Source of the DNA: Yersinia mollaretii ATCC 43969
Lineage (GTDB): Bacteria > Pseudomonadota > Gammaproteobacteria > Enterobacterales > Enterobacteriaceae
NCBI RefSeq assembly: GCF_013282725.1
Contig: NZ_CP054043.1
Location: 496,001-560,000, forward strand
Reading direction: 5' to 3'
Length of the DNA: 64,000 nt
Shown: piece by piece, positions 1-10,074 of the stretch
Position numbering within the stretch: the stretch's first letter is position 1
Layout: each line of letters begins with the position of its first letter
The notes under the pieces: generated by a model
Databases searched by the model: none
The model's input: only the letters and a program-made list of their open reading frames with translations
What the model was told of the DNA's origin: nothing
Program-made: the position numbers and the translations under genes

Positions 1-173
1 AGTGTGGCATTTATCGATTTGCCGTTATTACCGACAATAAAAGCCCCTATACCCGCCCCACCAATAATCAAAAGTTCCGTGGGTTGATAAAGCGCACCCA
101 GCACTCCCCCCGAGAGACTAAACCCACCAAAAACAGTCAAAATGACAATCAGATAACCAATAATGACTAACAC
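1..173 (-). CDS. motA: Flagellar motor stator protein MotA, N-terminal fragment cut by the window edge
   Basis: MotA is the proton-channel stator subunit of the flagellar motor in the inner membrane. The 57 visible codons, read leftwards, give the typical MotA start: a first membrane helix, then a GALYQPTELLIIGGAG segment and a FIVGNNGK motif. The start is a GTG at 171-173, because an AAGGAG ribosome site lies five bases upstream; the nearby in-frame GTG at 177-179 overlaps that site. The gene follows flhC by about 135 bp, the usual enterobacterial order flhDC-motA. The rest lies outside the window. Confidence 0.88.
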   Translation of the reverse strand, partial: MLVIIGYLIVILTVFGGFSLSGGVLGALYQPTELLIIGGAGIGAFIVGNNGKSINAT

Positions 174-308
174 ATGCACTCCTTAATAATTAAATGCATT
201 GATCTCACCGCATTGTTTAATTTCTATAAATTTTACGCACAGGGTGGCCGTACCAGACTAATCTGATACTTATACTTATGATTAGTAATGCCTTATCGGC
301 TAAATCAT

Positions 309-869
309 TTAGATGCTGGCAATATTCTCCAGCGGCAAGTCAGGAGTCTTACATTTTTTAATTGCACGAGAGGGTGGGCTACATAAACTACAGGTAAATG
401 GATTCTTAGAATATTCACTCGTAACAACAAAACCGCCACCACAAATACAACACTCTGTATGTTCTATAATTCCACAATTGATGAATCTTAATAATGTCCA
501 TGCCCGCGTTAACCCCAAGACTTGTTTTTCACCGGGTGGGGTTGGACATTGTTCCAGATAGAGGCGATACGCTTTAACCGTTGCTTCAATCGGTCGACAG
601 TTTTCAGTCTTTTGCAGATAAAGATGGATATTATAAAACATAGATGCGTGAATATTTTGTTCCCACGCCATAAACCAATCTTCAGAAAATGGCAGCATTC
701 CCTTTGGGGGCGGGCATCCTCTGAGTTCTTTGTAAAGGCGCAATAACCTTCTGCGGCTTAGGCTCGTTTCGCACTCTAACATCTGCATACGAGCACCAAA
801 AGAGATCAGCTCCATGGCTATTTGTACTTCTTTAATTTCCTGCAATATACTTTTCTCGGTCATGATCAC
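309..869 (-). CDS. flhC: Flagellar transcriptional activator FlhC
   Basis: FlhC forms the FlhD4C2 complex that activates class II flagellar promoters. The 186-residue product carries the family core, including the [22 protein letters not shown] stretch and a YRLYLEQCP segment. The C-terminal zinc site is visible as CCIC and CSLC pairs about 20 residues apart. It starts 8 bp after flhD ends, with an AAAGGAA ribosome site before the first ATG; a second in-frame ATG follows two codons later. At 186 residues it is slightly shorter than the roughly 190-residue E. coli protein, mainly at the C-terminus. It could be a second copy beside a main chromosomal flhDC, which the window cannot settle. Confidence 0.95.
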   Translation of the reverse strand: MIMTEKSILQEIKEVQIAMELISFGARMQMLECETSLSRRRLLRLYKELRGCPPPKGMLPFSEDWFMAWEQNIHASMFYNIHLYLQKTENCRPIEATVKAYRLYLEQCPTPPGEKQVLGLTRAWTLLRFINCGIIEHTECCICGGGFVVTSEYSKNPFTCSLCSPPSRAIKKCKTPDLPLENIASI

Positions 870-877
870 AAATTCCT

Positions 878-1225
878 TTAGGTTGGTGTCAGACTTTGCT
901 CAGAAAGCGAGTTCAGCAGGTTAGTTGATAAAATAATGCCAGTATGAATTTGCTGCAAAGCCTCAATGCGGGAGTCTTTAGTCAAATTATCAATTACAAT
1001 TTCGTTATCAACGCGAAGACGGCAAATAAGTTGGTTAGTCGATGCCAGCTTTATCAACTGAGGGAGGGAGAGTTCCTTCAATGTATCGATGGTTGCTTCA
1101 GTTAACCCAAGGCGGAAGGCTGCTGCAAACTTATCTTCCCTAATTAATTGTTGAGCCAATAGTAGATAGGACAAGTTGATGTCATGAATTCTTTGTAACT
1201 GTTCGTCAATATTTCTTACAATCAT
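878..1225 (-). CDS. flhD: Flagellar transcriptional activator FlhD
   Basis: FlhD is the partner of FlhC in the flagellar master regulator. The 115-residue protein matches the family length and shows the conserved [13 protein letters not shown] region near residue 13, the TNQLICRLR segment and the [14 protein letters not shown] stretch near the end. It is the first gene of flhDC and lies in the same orientation as motA downstream. The upstream gap to fliA is 484 bp, long enough to hold the complex promoter usually found before flhDC. Several residues differ from E. coli FlhD, especially at both termini. Confidence 0.94.
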   Translation of the reverse strand: MIVRNIDEQLQRIHDINLSYLLLAQQLIREDKFAAAFRLGLTEATIDTLKELSLPQLIKLASTNQLICRLRVDNEIVIDNLTKDSRIEALQQIHTGIILSTNLLNSLSEQSLTPT

Positions 1226-1709
1226 TTTGTTACCCTAATTCATCTCACGGAGAACATGAGTGAATAAATTTTAATTAATGTGTTGACATTCGATAATGAC
1301 AATTAGAACTACAGTGTTGAAGCTGCAAATATATGTGCTTTCGCCTTAGGAATATTTTTACTGCCAAATAGTTCATAACATCATGAAAAATATCTAATTG
1401 TATGAATTTCATTCATTCATTCTAATTCGGATATTTCTTTACTTAAACCTCATCAGACTCAATGCAATAAAAGTATTAATAAACGGAGACGCCCAATCAT
1501 ACCTAATATTTCAAAGTAGTTGGCGGTGTGAGGAACTATTTCCCCGTATAGTAACTGCTTTAATCGACAAGCTCAACTTTTAATCCACACACTATTAAGA
1601 ATTAATACTTTTCTTAGTTTGTATAACTGGTAACGCCAATAAGAATTACTGGTAACGACAAAGTTACAAAATATATATTTACATAAAAAATTCATTATCT
1701 ACGACAAAG
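1226..1709 (-). promoter_or_regulatory. Long AT-rich flhDC upstream region with a direct repeat
   Basis: This 484-bp gap lies between the end of fliA and the start of flhD, both leftward. I see no convincing gene; a 61-codon rightward frame at 1398-1583 has no family features. The decamer ACTGGTAACG occurs twice, at 1626-1635 and 1648-1657, 22 bp apart, about two helical turns. This would suit a regulator bound to one face of the DNA upstream of flhD. The role is inferred. Confidence 0.45.
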
Positions 1710-2435
1710 TTATTTACGCAGCGCATCTAATCTGGCACGTAACCGCTTAATTGCCTGACTGTGTAACTGACTGACTCTTGTCTCCGTTATTTCCAACAAG
1801 ATGCCAACCTCTTTCATGTTTAGATCTTGTTGATAATAGAGATTCAATAACAACTGGTCCCTTTCTGGCAGCGCTTTTATTTCTTGACTGATATGCTTTG
1901 TTAAATTTTCCTTCATTAATTCATGTAGCGGGTTCAACATTTCATGCTGAATATCGGGCTGTTCAATACTGTCTGATAACTCTTCTTGTAACTCATCTAA
2001 AGAGTAAAGTTGACTGCTATTGGTGTCCGCCAACATTTGTTGATATTCGCGTAAAGTGACCCCCATCGCCGCCGCAACATCAGCTTCTGTCGCGACCGTA
2101 CCACTCTCTTGCTCAACTCGTTGAATCACCGCCGCCACTTCACGGGCATTACTGCGAACTCTGCGCGGAACCCAGTCTCGCTCACGCAGCTCATCTATCA
2201 TTGCCCAGCGGACTTTCTGGGTAATATAGATGCTGATTGCAATCCCTTTTTTAGGATCAAAATGCTCAATCGCTGTTAGTAGCCCTATTGCACCCGCTTG
2301 GATGAGATCATCCAGTTCTACACTGGCTGGCAATCTCGCTTGTAAACGTAGTGCCTCATGTCGAACCAAAAAACCATATTTCGGCCATAACTCATCCTTC
2401 TTTACTACTCCGTTATGGGTATAAATACCATTCAC
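1710..2435 (-). CDS. fliA: Flagellar sigma factor sigma-28 (FliA)
   Basis: FliA directs RNA polymerase to late flagellar and chemotaxis promoters and is held inactive by FlgM. The 241-residue protein has region 2 (LVRHEALRLQARLPAS, then the DLIQAGAIGLL motif at about residues 43-53), a conserved ERDWVPRRVR segment, and the region 4 helix-turn-helix near the C-terminus (TETRVSQLHSQAIKRLR). The start is a GTG at 2433-2435, the position that matches known FliA N-termini; no in-frame ATG fits. In E. coli fliA sits beside fliZ and fliC; here it lies between a chemoreceptor gene and flhDC. Confidence 0.95.
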   Translation of the reverse strand: MNGIYTHNGVVKKDELWPKYGFLVRHEALRLQARLPASVELDDLIQAGAIGLLTAIEHFDPKKGIAISIYITQKVRWAMIDELRERDWVPRRVRSNAREVAAVIQRVEQESGTVATEADVAAAMGVTLREYQQMLADTNSSQLYSLDELQEELSDSIEQPDIQHEMLNPLHELMKENLTKHISQEIKALPERDQLLLNLYYQQDLNMKEVGILLEITETRVSQLHSQAIKRLRARLDALRK

Positions 2436-2621
2436 AATTACATTATCCAGCCGACAAAAAACATACGATATTATTAAGGATTAATGCGAGATCAAATAGC
2501 CTGATAAAGCCAAACAATATTGCGTAATCCGGCACTTCAATTTGCCCTTAATGGAAATATAACAGTAAAAATAATCACCCATAGTATTAGTTAGCTTTTT
2601 TAATGAAAATTTAGCTATTGT

Positions 2622-4286
2622 TTAAAATGTTTCCCACTCGGCTTCTGCGGTATTTTTAATTATTTCCGGTTCTTTTTTAACAGATGTAGAGCTAAAGCGG
2701 GCAGATTTCTTATCGCGTTTCCGTTCTGCGCCGTTATCTTCAATCGGCTTATTGATCACAAATTCGGAGATAATGTTATCCAAGGCTTCTGACTCTGTTT
2801 CCAAATTGCTGGCAGCCAATGCCGCTTCTTCCACCATGACCGCATTTTGTTGGGTGACCTGATCCATTTCATTCACGGCTTGGGCGATTTGGTTAATACC
2901 TGCGCTTTGTTCATCCGAAGCCGAGGTAATTTCACCCATGATATCGGTCACCTGAGTGACAGAATTAACGATATCCTTCATTACTGTTCCTGCCACATCA
3001 ACCTGTTGAGAGCCGGTACTCATGTTCGCGACACAGACAGTAATAAGCTGATTAATCTCTTTTGCTGCATCGGCGCTGCGCTTAGCCAAGTTACGGACTT
3101 CTCCGGCTACAACCGCGAATCCACGCCCCTGCTCACCTGCTCTCGCCGCTTCTACTGCTGCGTTTAACGCCAGAATATTGGTCTGGTTAGCAATACTGTC
3201 GATGACACCATTGATATCAGCAATCTGACGCGAACTCTGGGTGATCTGCTGCATAATGCCTTCGAGGTTGGTCATCACATCCCCCCCACTGCGAGCATTG
3301 AGGCTGGCGTTCTCTGCCAGTTGACGTGCAGTATGGGCGTTATCCGCATTCTGACGAACCGTAGTTTTTAGCTCTTCCATGCTGGCAGCCGTTTGCTGCA
3401 ATGCTGACGCCTGCTCTTCCGTTCGGGCGGACAGATCATTGTTACCCAAGGAGATCTCTTGTGCATTGCCGTAAATATGGCTCACACCATCACGGATACC
3501 GGAGATGATTTTTGTCAGCGACAGCCGCATTTTTTCCAGCTCGATCAACATCAGACCCAGCTCATTTTGATCCCCAGCGTGTATCTCTTCACTTAGATCA
3601 CCACTGGCGATCTTTTTGATCGACAGAGAGGTTTGTGCCATCCGCGTGACCAGAGTGCGCTTTAGCCAGAGACGAGCAAAAAACATCATCACGATGGAAC
3701 AGCACACCACAATGATCGCCGCAGTGATCATCGATTGATAATCCGCTTCTGCTTGCTGGCTGTATCCGCTATCAAGTTCGCTGGCGACTTGACCGTAATT
3801 TTGTATCTGTTCCCTCAAGGCCGCGCGCTCTTGCATTTCGCTGTCGATGTTATCGGGCAAGCTGGCTGGATTGGCAATGAAGTTAACTTTTCCCAAAGAT
3901 AAGCTGAGTACCCGTTCAAAATGGGTATTCAGTTCAACTGCAACTTGCTTCTCCTTAGGGGAGTTAAATGGCGTTGACATGAAAATCTTCATGTCACTCT
4001 TGGCCTGCGCGAGAATATTTTTGGCGTTATCAATCGACTCAGGCTTAACCGGGCGGTTCAGACTGGCTTGCAGCATCAGGGCATTAACATGCGCCAACCC
4101 GCTATTCAGGTTAAAAATGGCATCGCCCATCACGCTAGTATTTCTAGCTTCATTGAGCGCGCGATTAAAGTTTTCTTTATTCGAAATAGCATGTAACACA
4201 CTGAATGTTGTTATCACTGCCAGAAACAGCATAAAAGTGGCAATGACAATCGATAAACCTGTCGATATTTTCATTTTTTTAAACAT
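2622..4286 (-). CDS. Methyl-accepting chemotaxis protein with CheR-docking tail
   Basis: This 554-residue protein is a transmembrane chemoreceptor that controls the CheA kinase. A first membrane helix lies at about residues 9-32, a periplasmic four-helix sensor follows, and a second helix lies at about 185-207, then a HAMP segment and a long cytoplasmic coiled coil. The signalling tip is textbook (TNILALNAAVEAARAGE, then GRGFAVVAGEVRNLAK). The last five residues, EWETF, resemble the NWETF pentapeptide that binds CheR and CheB. I place the start at the ATG at 4284-4286, which has an AAGGA site five bases upstream. The ligand cannot be read from the sequence. The gene sits inside the flagellar run, between flgL and fliA. 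Confidence 0.93.
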   Translation of the reverse strand: MFKKMKISTGLSIVIATFMLFLAVITTFSVLHAISNKENFNRALNEARNTSVMGDAIFNLNSGLAHVNALMLQASLNRPVKPESIDNAKNILAQAKSDMKIFMSTPFNSPKEKQVAVELNTHFERVLSLSLGKVNFIANPASLPDNIDSEMQERAALREQIQNYGQVASELDSGYSQQAEADYQSMITAAIIVVCCSIVMMFFARLWLKRTLVTRMAQTSLSIKKIASGDLSEEIHAGDQNELGLMLIELEKMRLSLTKIISGIRDGVSHIYGNAQEISLGNNDLSARTEEQASALQQTAASMEELKTTVRQNADNAHTARQLAENASLNARSGGDVMTNLEGIMQQITQSSRQIADINGVIDSIANQTNILALNAAVEAARAGEQGRGFAVVAGEVRNLAKRSADAAKEINQLITVCVANMSTGSQQVDVAGTVMKDIVNSVTQVTDIMGEITSASDEQSAGINQIAQAVNEMDQVTQQNAVMVEEAALAASNLETESEALDNIISEFVINKPIEDNGAERKRDKKSARFSSTSVKKEPEIIKNTAEAEWETF

Positions 4287-4430
4287 GACAATCCTTGACC
4301 TCAACAGATAACTGTTGCAGAGATATACAGAAATAAAATGTCACAATGTTATTATAAAAATAACATTTAAATATGAGTCAAAATATTTAGAGCAATAATT
4401 GCACTCATAGAGAATATTGATTTTTTAATA

Positions 4431-5348
4431 TTACATATTAAAGATTGATAATTTTTGCATACTTTGGAAAACCATCATTGAGGAGTTTAGGGCAAATTCC
4501 GTCATTTTAGATTGAGAGGCTAGGGTAATCATGGTGCTGGGATCAGAACCCACTGTTTGTTGCAGTCGTGATTGCATATTGATTTGCTCTACTGCTGAAC
4601 GCTCAGCCAGAGAATCAATCTGTTGTAGGTTGGTCCCGACCTGAGCCTGCACTTTCCCCAGATTATCAATCCCCTTTTTGATCGAGATATTGGCGCTATC
4701 GAGCGTTTTTTGCAGTGCCTCGCGGTCAGCATCATCGACGATAGGCTCATTGAGTGCCGCGATGGCACTGTCCAATGCCGCGAAAATATCGTCATTGCTG
4801 CCACTCATAAAGACATCGCTACCGATGTGGCCCACTTGCATCTCGGTGCTGTCAGCCACGTGTTGGGTCATGGCAGTATCCCCGCCCACATAGGTGCCAT
4901 CTTTCTCGAAAGGGGCAGATCCGGTTTTATATCCGCCAAAAATATAACGGCCATTGCTGTTGGTGGTATTACCCAAATCCAGCAGGTTGTCACGAATACC
5001 CTGCAATTCAGTCGCCAGCGCTTGTCTGTCTGCATCTGAAAGGGCACCGTTGCCACCCGCAACAATCTTTTTACTCAGATTCTCGGTTAAAAGATGGCCG
5101 ATAGAGGTCAGGGTATTATCTTCTTGTTCCAGCGCGTCTTGCGCATATAAGCGGGCGGTATCAAATTGCTGCATATTTGCCAGTGCATTTTGATAGATAA
5201 CCGCCTGTGAAGCCCCGGCGGGATCATCCGAAGGTGTGAGTAAGGTTCTCTGGGCCGATAACTGCATATAGATGTCATTTCCAGCGTTCATCGCATTCGA
5301 CATGCTATTAATATTGCTTTGAAACATATACTGGGTACTAAGACGCAT
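4431..5348 (-). CDS. flgL: Flagellar hook-filament junction protein FlgL (HAP3)
   Basis: FlgL forms the second junction layer between hook and filament and is exported by the flagellar type III system. The 305-residue product has the flagellin-like N-terminal helix (RLSTQYMFQSNINSM), an early LLTPSDDPAGA motif, and a C-terminal helix ending in a Phe-Asn-Met tail, the usual bipartite coiled-coil design. Length is close to the roughly 317 residues of E. coli FlgL. It follows flgK by 51 bp as the last flg gene of the leftward operon. Confidence 0.95.
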   Translation of the reverse strand: MRLSTQYMFQSNINSMSNAMNAGNDIYMQLSAQRTLLTPSDDPAGASQAVIYQNALANMQQFDTARLYAQDALEQEDNTLTSIGHLLTENLSKKIVAGGNGALSDADRQALATELQGIRDNLLDLGNTTNSNGRYIFGGYKTGSAPFEKDGTYVGGDTAMTQHVADSTEMQVGHIGSDVFMSGSNDDIFAALDSAIAALNEPIVDDADREALQKTLDSANISIKKGIDNLGKVQAQVGTNLQQIDSLAERSAVEQINMQSRLQQTVGSDPSTMITLASQSKMTEFALNSSMMVFQSMQKLSIFNM

Positions 5349-5399
5349 GGTGATTTCCTTAATCTTTTATCAAACTGTTTATCGCACCGTCAGTGAGCA

Positions 5400-7043
5400 T
5401 TATTTAATGCTTAACAGTGAATCAAAGATAGTTGTCGCGGTTTGGAGTACCTGCGCATTAGCCTGATAATATTGGGTATAAAGTTGTAGATTCATAAACT
5501 CTTCACTCATATCCACCCCAGAGACAGCTTGCTGCTGATACGCAATGGCGTCATGAGCTTTAGCCGTTGTTGCCGCATTGGCCTTCAGGGTAGTCATTGA
5601 TGAACCCACAGAGCTGACCAAACTGGCATAGCCTTCAGTCAAAGTCCCAGTGCCGATCAAAGTGGCATTTTTGATATCCATCATGTCTTTGATGTTTTCG
5701 TTATTGCTTTGATCATTAGGGTCATTTGAACTTGAAGCCGCTATTTTATCCGCGTCAGTGATAGCCACACTCAACTGCCCTGCTGCGCCTGCTGCTGGGT
5801 TTAAAACAAAGCTGTCATTGGGCTTAGGCGTGCCGTTTGGCTTAATCGAAATACCGTCGAACTCAAGTTCCCCTGCCGCACCAATAGTCGGTGTAATCTT
5901 TCTGCCATCACTGGTTTGTACTTCCCAGTCATTTTGGCCGGGACCTTTATAAGTAACGGTGTAATCGTCAGCATTGACCTGACTAATATCGGTATAGCTG
6001 ATATCCAGTGTGGTATCGCTCGTATTATTTCGGTTGGCTATCGCGGTAGGATTGGCGATGTTAAATATATCCCCACCCGCCTCTCCTGCTTTATCAAAAC
6101 CAGCAGCATTGACTTCATTAAACTTATTGGCCATCTGCAAGGCGAGTTGGTTTAACTGATTGCGGGCATCGACTAAATCTTCATTACGGAATTTAAATAG
6201 CCCGCCCAATTTCCCGCCGGACATTTTCTCCTCGTCCAGTAACATTTTATTACCGGAAGCATCGATATAAGAGACCACGGTCTTGGACGGGTTTTCAGCG
6301 GAGACAGAGGCTTCAAGCTGATAGGAGCGATCGCCGGAGACTAATGGCATCCCATTCGCCATCGTGACATCGACCCGCCCCGTGGTGACATTTTCATTCA
6401 CCCGGATACCGACCTGTTTACTGAGCGTGCTTAACAGCGAGTCGCGATGGTCGAGCAAATTAGCCGGCACCTCACCAGTCTGACCATGAATTTTGGCAAT
6501 CTCTTCATTCACTTTTGCCAGCTGTTCTGCGCAAGCATTGATGTCTGCCACACTTTGGGTAATTTGTGTGTTGGTGCTTTTTTCCAATCCATTCAACGTG
6601 TTGCTGTTGCTGTTAAACTGTTGAGAGATCGCGTTGAATTGGCCTAGTGCACCCTGACGTGCTGCCGCACTGGCCGGGTCGCTGCTCATTTTTTCCAGCG
6701 CACCAAAAATATTGTCCAATGTGACAGAGACATTATTCGTCTCATCACCGAGCATGTTATCAATCTGACTCAGTTGCTGATAACGGCCGTCTAGCCCAAA
6801 AAATTCAGTCGCTGCGCCACGGAGTTGATTATTAATAAAACCATCGTAAGCGCGCTGTACACCATTGACCTGAACACCGTAGCCAAAGAAGCCGACATTG
6901 GTGGTTTTCCCCCCCGCCTGACCCAACATAATATTTTGTCGGCTGTATCCCGGCGTGACAGCATTATTGATATTGTTGCCTACGACATTCAGTGCCGATT
7001 GTGCCGAACTAAGCCCACTTTGAGCCAAATTAATAAGATTCAT
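5400..7043 (-). CDS. flgK: Flagellar hook-associated protein FlgK (HAP1)
   Basis: FlgK is the first hook-filament junction protein and an export substrate. The 547-residue protein opens with the conserved rod/hook signature (SGLSSAQSALNVVGNNI, then NAVTPGYSRQ) and closes with a C-terminal helix containing SGVDMSEEFMNLQLYTQYYQ, typical of FlgK. The central part is the variable exposed domain and carries several short low-complexity stretches. It is preceded by flgJ with a 122-bp gap and followed by flgL, the standard flgJ-flgK-flgL order. Confidence 0.96.
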   Translation of the reverse strand: MNLINLAQSGLSSAQSALNVVGNNINNAVTPGYSRQNIMLGQAGGKTTNVGFFGYGVQVNGVQRAYDGFINNQLRGAATEFFGLDGRYQQLSQIDNMLGDETNNVSVTLDNIFGALEKMSSDPASAAARQGALGQFNAISQQFNSNSNTLNGLEKSTNTQITQSVADINACAEQLAKVNEEIAKIHGQTGEVPANLLDHRDSLLSTLSKQVGIRVNENVTTGRVDVTMANGMPLVSGDRSYQLEASVSAENPSKTVVSYIDASGNKMLLDEEKMSGGKLGGLFKFRNEDLVDARNQLNQLALQMANKFNEVNAAGFDKAGEAGGDIFNIANPTAIANRNNTSDTTLDISYTDISQVNADDYTVTYKGPGQNDWEVQTSDGRKITPTIGAAGELEFDGISIKPNGTPKPNDSFVLNPAAGAAGQLSVAITDADKIAASSSNDPNDQSNNENIKDMMDIKNATLIGTGTLTEGYASLVSSVGSSMTTLKANAATTAKAHDAIAYQQQAVSGVDMSEEFMNLQLYTQYYQANAQVLQTATTIFDSLLSIK

Positions 7044-7165
7044 AAATCACCGACATTGTATTTTTGCTGAAATCCACTGGCGTTTTTAACTAGGAAAATT
7101 TCGTAGGAAAATTCGCACCCTATATAACCTATCGGCTGTTAAAAAATTAACTAAACCGTGAACCG

Positions 7166-8113
7166 CTAAAATAGTGAAGAAATTTCTGTTTTATAGGCAT
7201 CCAAGCCCTGATTAATATTTCCCTTCACCTGTTGAATGATATTGATTAACTTTTTGGCATAACTTGGATCCGTCGCATAACCTCCAGACTGCAATGCATG
7301 TGCTCCGCGTTCTGGTGAGTTAGATTTCAGAACATTCTGATAGCGAGGGTTATTCGACAGCATCGAAGTATAATCTGACAGTGCTTCAGAATAGGATGGA
7401 TATACCCTGAAGGCGGCTTTCACCTTTTGTTTCACACCATCGATATATTCGGTAGTGGTTATTTCCGTAGTATCGCCTTTCCAGTCTGGCGTCGCTTTTA
7501 TGCCAAATAAGTTATGGCTGGGTTTGCCATCTTTTGTGGCGATCTCTTTATTTCCCCAACCCGACTCGAGCGCGGCTTGGGCGATTATCAACTGATGAGG
7601 AATACCACTTTTTTGTGCTGCGGCGATCGCAGGTCGCAGCATTCGAGAGATAAAGTCGCTGCTCTTCTCTATTGCGCCAGTGAAACGTGACGCCCCTCCA
7701 GCCTCACTCGCCTGAGTCGTCGGTTGAGGCGCGATTTGTGGTTGTTTCAACAGCGCACTGTTCAGGTTATAGGGCGCTGGCGCAGCACCCACCGTATTTT
7801 GCGCGGTGGAAACCTCGCCGCCCATCTGCCTTACCATCAGGTCTGCAAATCCCATTTTGCTCTGTTCGGCAATATCCTGAGAGATCTGCTGGTCATACAT
7901 TGAGGTAAACATGTCCGACTGCTGACTGTGCATCAGACCATCTTTAAACGAAGCGTCACGCATACTTTTGAGCATCATTTGAATAAACATGCCCTCCATC
8001 TGCTTCGCCGCCTCTTTGACGCCCTCTTGTGAGTTGCTTTTTACCTCACGCTTCAGCGCATCAAGGCTACGGAGATCGAAGACCGCTCCCGTTGAAAATG
8101 ATGACTGGCTCAT
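7166..8113 (-). CDS. flgJ: Flagellar rod assembly protein and peptidoglycan hydrolase FlgJ
   Basis: FlgJ caps the growing rod and opens the peptidoglycan so the rod can cross the periplasm. The 315 residues split into an N-terminal rod-binding domain (about 1-110, with KQMEGMFIQMMLKSMR), a linker, and a C-terminal glucosaminidase domain (about 150-315) with the catalytic-Glu region QAALESGWG and the later YATDPSYAKKL motif. The start codon overlaps the flgI stop by one base (TGATG), which suggests translational coupling. The two-domain form is the one found in beta- and gamma-proteobacteria. Confidence 0.95.
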   Translation of the reverse strand: MSQSSFSTGAVFDLRSLDALKREVKSNSQEGVKEAAKQMEGMFIQMMLKSMRDASFKDGLMHSQQSDMFTSMYDQQISQDIAEQSKMGFADLMVRQMGGEVSTAQNTVGAAPAPYNLNSALLKQPQIAPQPTTQASEAGGASRFTGAIEKSSDFISRMLRPAIAAAQKSGIPHQLIIAQAALESGWGNKEIATKDGKPSHNLFGIKATPDWKGDTTEITTTEYIDGVKQKVKAAFRVYPSYSEALSDYTSMLSNNPRYQNVLKSNSPERGAHALQSGGYATDPSYAKKLINIIQQVKGNINQGLDAYKTEISSLF

Positions 8114-9234
8114 CAGTTCGTCTCCAGTTTAGCTCGCAGGCAACCGGCGCTTTTCATCGATTGCAGGATCGACATCAAATCATTAGGTGTCGCCCCTAAA
8201 CTGTTCAGCGCCCGCACCACGCTGTTAAGATCTGCGCTGGTTTTCACCTGCTGTAAGTGACCATTCTGCTCACGAACAGAGATCTGCGTATTGGGTGTCA
8301 CCACGGTTTGCCCGCCGCCCAGTGGGGTATCAGGTTGGCTAACCTCATTGGTTTGCGAGATCTCCACGGTCAAATCGCCCTGAGAAACAGCACAGGCTTC
8401 CAGCACCACATGGCGGTTCATCACCACAGAGCCAGTACGGGAGTTAATGATCACTTTGGCATCCATCACCCCCACTTTAATCGGGATGTTTTGCACATTT
8501 GCCAAAAATCGAACTTTCCCCGCACTGTCCGCCGGAGCGAAGAGCTTGATGGTGCGCGAGTCTTCCGCCATCGCGGTTGATCCGCCTAAGCGACGGTTGA
8601 TCTCATCACTCACTTGCTGGGCGAGGGAGAAATCATCCTCGTTGAGTTGTAGTCTCAGGATATTCTCGGAGGCAAAACTGACTGGCACTTCACGTTCGAC
8701 TGTCGCGCCGCCCGAGATCCGTGCGCCGTTGAGTTGATTGACCTGCACTCGGCTCCCGCCCGCTTGCGCACCAGAGCCAGAGACCAGCAAGTTGCCCTGA
8801 GCAAGGGCATAAATTTGGTTATCGACGCCTTTTAATGGCGTCATCAGCAGTGTGCCACCGCGTAAACTTTTTGCATTACCCAGCGAGGAGACCACTACAT
8901 CAATTTTCTCACCCGGTCGTGCAAAGGGCGGCAACTCGGTCGTCACCATCACGGCGGCCACATTCTTGAGCTGCATGTTGGTGCCCGCTGGCACGGTGAT
9001 CCCTAATTGGGACAACATGTTACTGAGACTTTGCGTGGTGAACGGCGTCTGCATGGTCTGGTCACCGGAGCCATCTAGCCCAACCACCAGCCCATATCCC
9101 ATCAGAGAATTACTACGAATCCCCTGAATCGTCGTCAAATCACGAATTCGTTCTGCCTGAGCCTGTTGTGGCAAGAATAAAATCAAGCCAGTACAAAACA
9201 GACTCAAACATAAGGTAAAAAATGGAGTTTTCAT
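8113..9234 (-). CDS. flgI: Flagellar P-ring protein FlgI
   Basis: FlgI builds the periplasmic P ring around the rod. The 373-residue protein begins with a Sec signal peptide ([20 protein letters not shown], cleaved after the AQA near residue 27) and continues with the family core, including [29 protein letters not shown] and [20 protein letters not shown]. The reading frame is open further upstream, but the ATG at 9232-9234 is where the signal peptide begins and gives the family length, so I chose it. It lies 10 bp after flgH and overlaps flgJ by one base. Confidence 0.96.
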   Translation of the reverse strand: MKTPFFTLCLSLFCTGLILFLPQQAQAERIRDLTTIQGIRSNSLMGYGLVVGLDGSGDQTMQTPFTTQSLSNMLSQLGITVPAGTNMQLKNVAAVMVTTELPPFARPGEKIDVVVSSLGNAKSLRGGTLLMTPLKGVDNQIYALAQGNLLVSGSGAQAGGSRVQVNQLNGARISGGATVEREVPVSFASENILRLQLNEDDFSLAQQVSDEINRRLGGSTAMAEDSRTIKLFAPADSAGKVRFLANVQNIPIKVGVMDAKVIINSRTGSVVMNRHVVLEACAVSQGDLTVEISQTNEVSQPDTPLGGGQTVVTPNTQISVREQNGHLQQVKTSADLNSVVRALNSLGATPNDLMSILQSMKSAGCLRAKLETN

Positions 9235-9244
9235 TAGCTGTTCA

Positions 9245-10000
9245 TTAATAAGGAGAGAGGTTAAGGAACAGACGCTGCAACCAGCCCATCTGTTGTGCTT
9301 CGTTGATGTACCCATTGCCGACGTATTCAATTCGAGCGTCGGAAACTTGGGTGGAGATCACCGAGTTGCTGCTGCTGATCGTTCGCGGGTTTACTACGCC
9401 GGAGAAACGAATAAATTCAGTGCCTTGGTTGATGGCAATCTGTTTCTCGCCAACGACTTTGAGGTTGCCGTTTTGCAACAGTTGTTGAACCGTCACGGTG
9501 ATCGTCCCACTAAAGGTGTTTTTCGCCGCTGCTCCCCCTTTGCCGGTAAAATCACTGGAGCCACTGATGGCGGCATTCGCTTTATCGCCGCCAAAGAGTC
9601 CTGACATAGCGCCGGGAACCGCATCGAAAGAGAGCCCAGTTGAACCGCCGCGATTCGCATTGGCTGAAGAGCTTTTACTGGCGCTGACATTCTCTTGCAG
9701 CACAATCGTGAGCGTATCGCCCACATTGCGTGGTCGGCGGTCTTCAAACATCGGCTGGTAGCCATAGCTCATCGCCTGTCCGGTTTGAAAAACCGACCCA
9801 TTCGCCACCGCCACTTCCTGCGATGCTGGGCTAGCTGTCGTAACACCATCGACTAATGGCTTGTGAGGGATATAAGCGCATCCTGTCAGAAACAACGTCA
9901 GCACAGCTGAGGCTGAGAACAGCCCTGTCGCGCGTTTAGGGCCAGAGAATCTGTGGGAAGTATCCATTTCGGATATGACGGAACAAGACTGGTTTTTCAT
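9245..10000 (-). CDS. flgH: Flagellar L-ring lipoprotein FlgH
   Basis: FlgH forms the outer-membrane L ring. The N-terminus carries a lipoprotein signal ending in a LFLTGC lipobox, so the mature protein is lipidated at that Cys, in line with the family. Downstream are the [17 protein letters not shown] region and the [11 protein letters not shown] and [13 protein letters not shown] motifs near the end. The frame is open back to 10,078; I take the ATG at 9998-10,000, giving 251 residues. Another ATG at 9965-9967 would give 240, nearer the E. coli 232. Neither has a strong ribosome site, so the start is uncertain. Confidence 0.93.
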   Translation of the reverse strand: MKNQSCSVISEMDTSHRFSGPKRATGLFSASAVLTLFLTGCAYIPHKPLVDGVTTASPASQEVAVANGSVFQTGQAMSYGYQPMFEDRRPRNVGDTLTIVLQENVSASKSSSANANRGGSTGLSFDAVPGAMSGLFGGDKANAAISGSSDFTGKGGAAAKNTFSGTITVTVQQLLQNGNLKVVGEKQIAINQGTEFIRFSGVVNPRTISSSNSVISTQVSDARIEYVGNGYINEAQQMGWLQRLFLNLSPY

Positions 10001-10074
10001 TTCATCCACTGCGATCAAAAACAACCATAAATCGGCCCCCGCTGTTAAAGCAGAGGCCGGACTTATGGGTGCTA

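Noticed and set aside
1398..1583. 61-codon rightward frame in the flhD upstream region
   Set aside because: No family features and no ribosome site, in AT-rich regulatory DNA.
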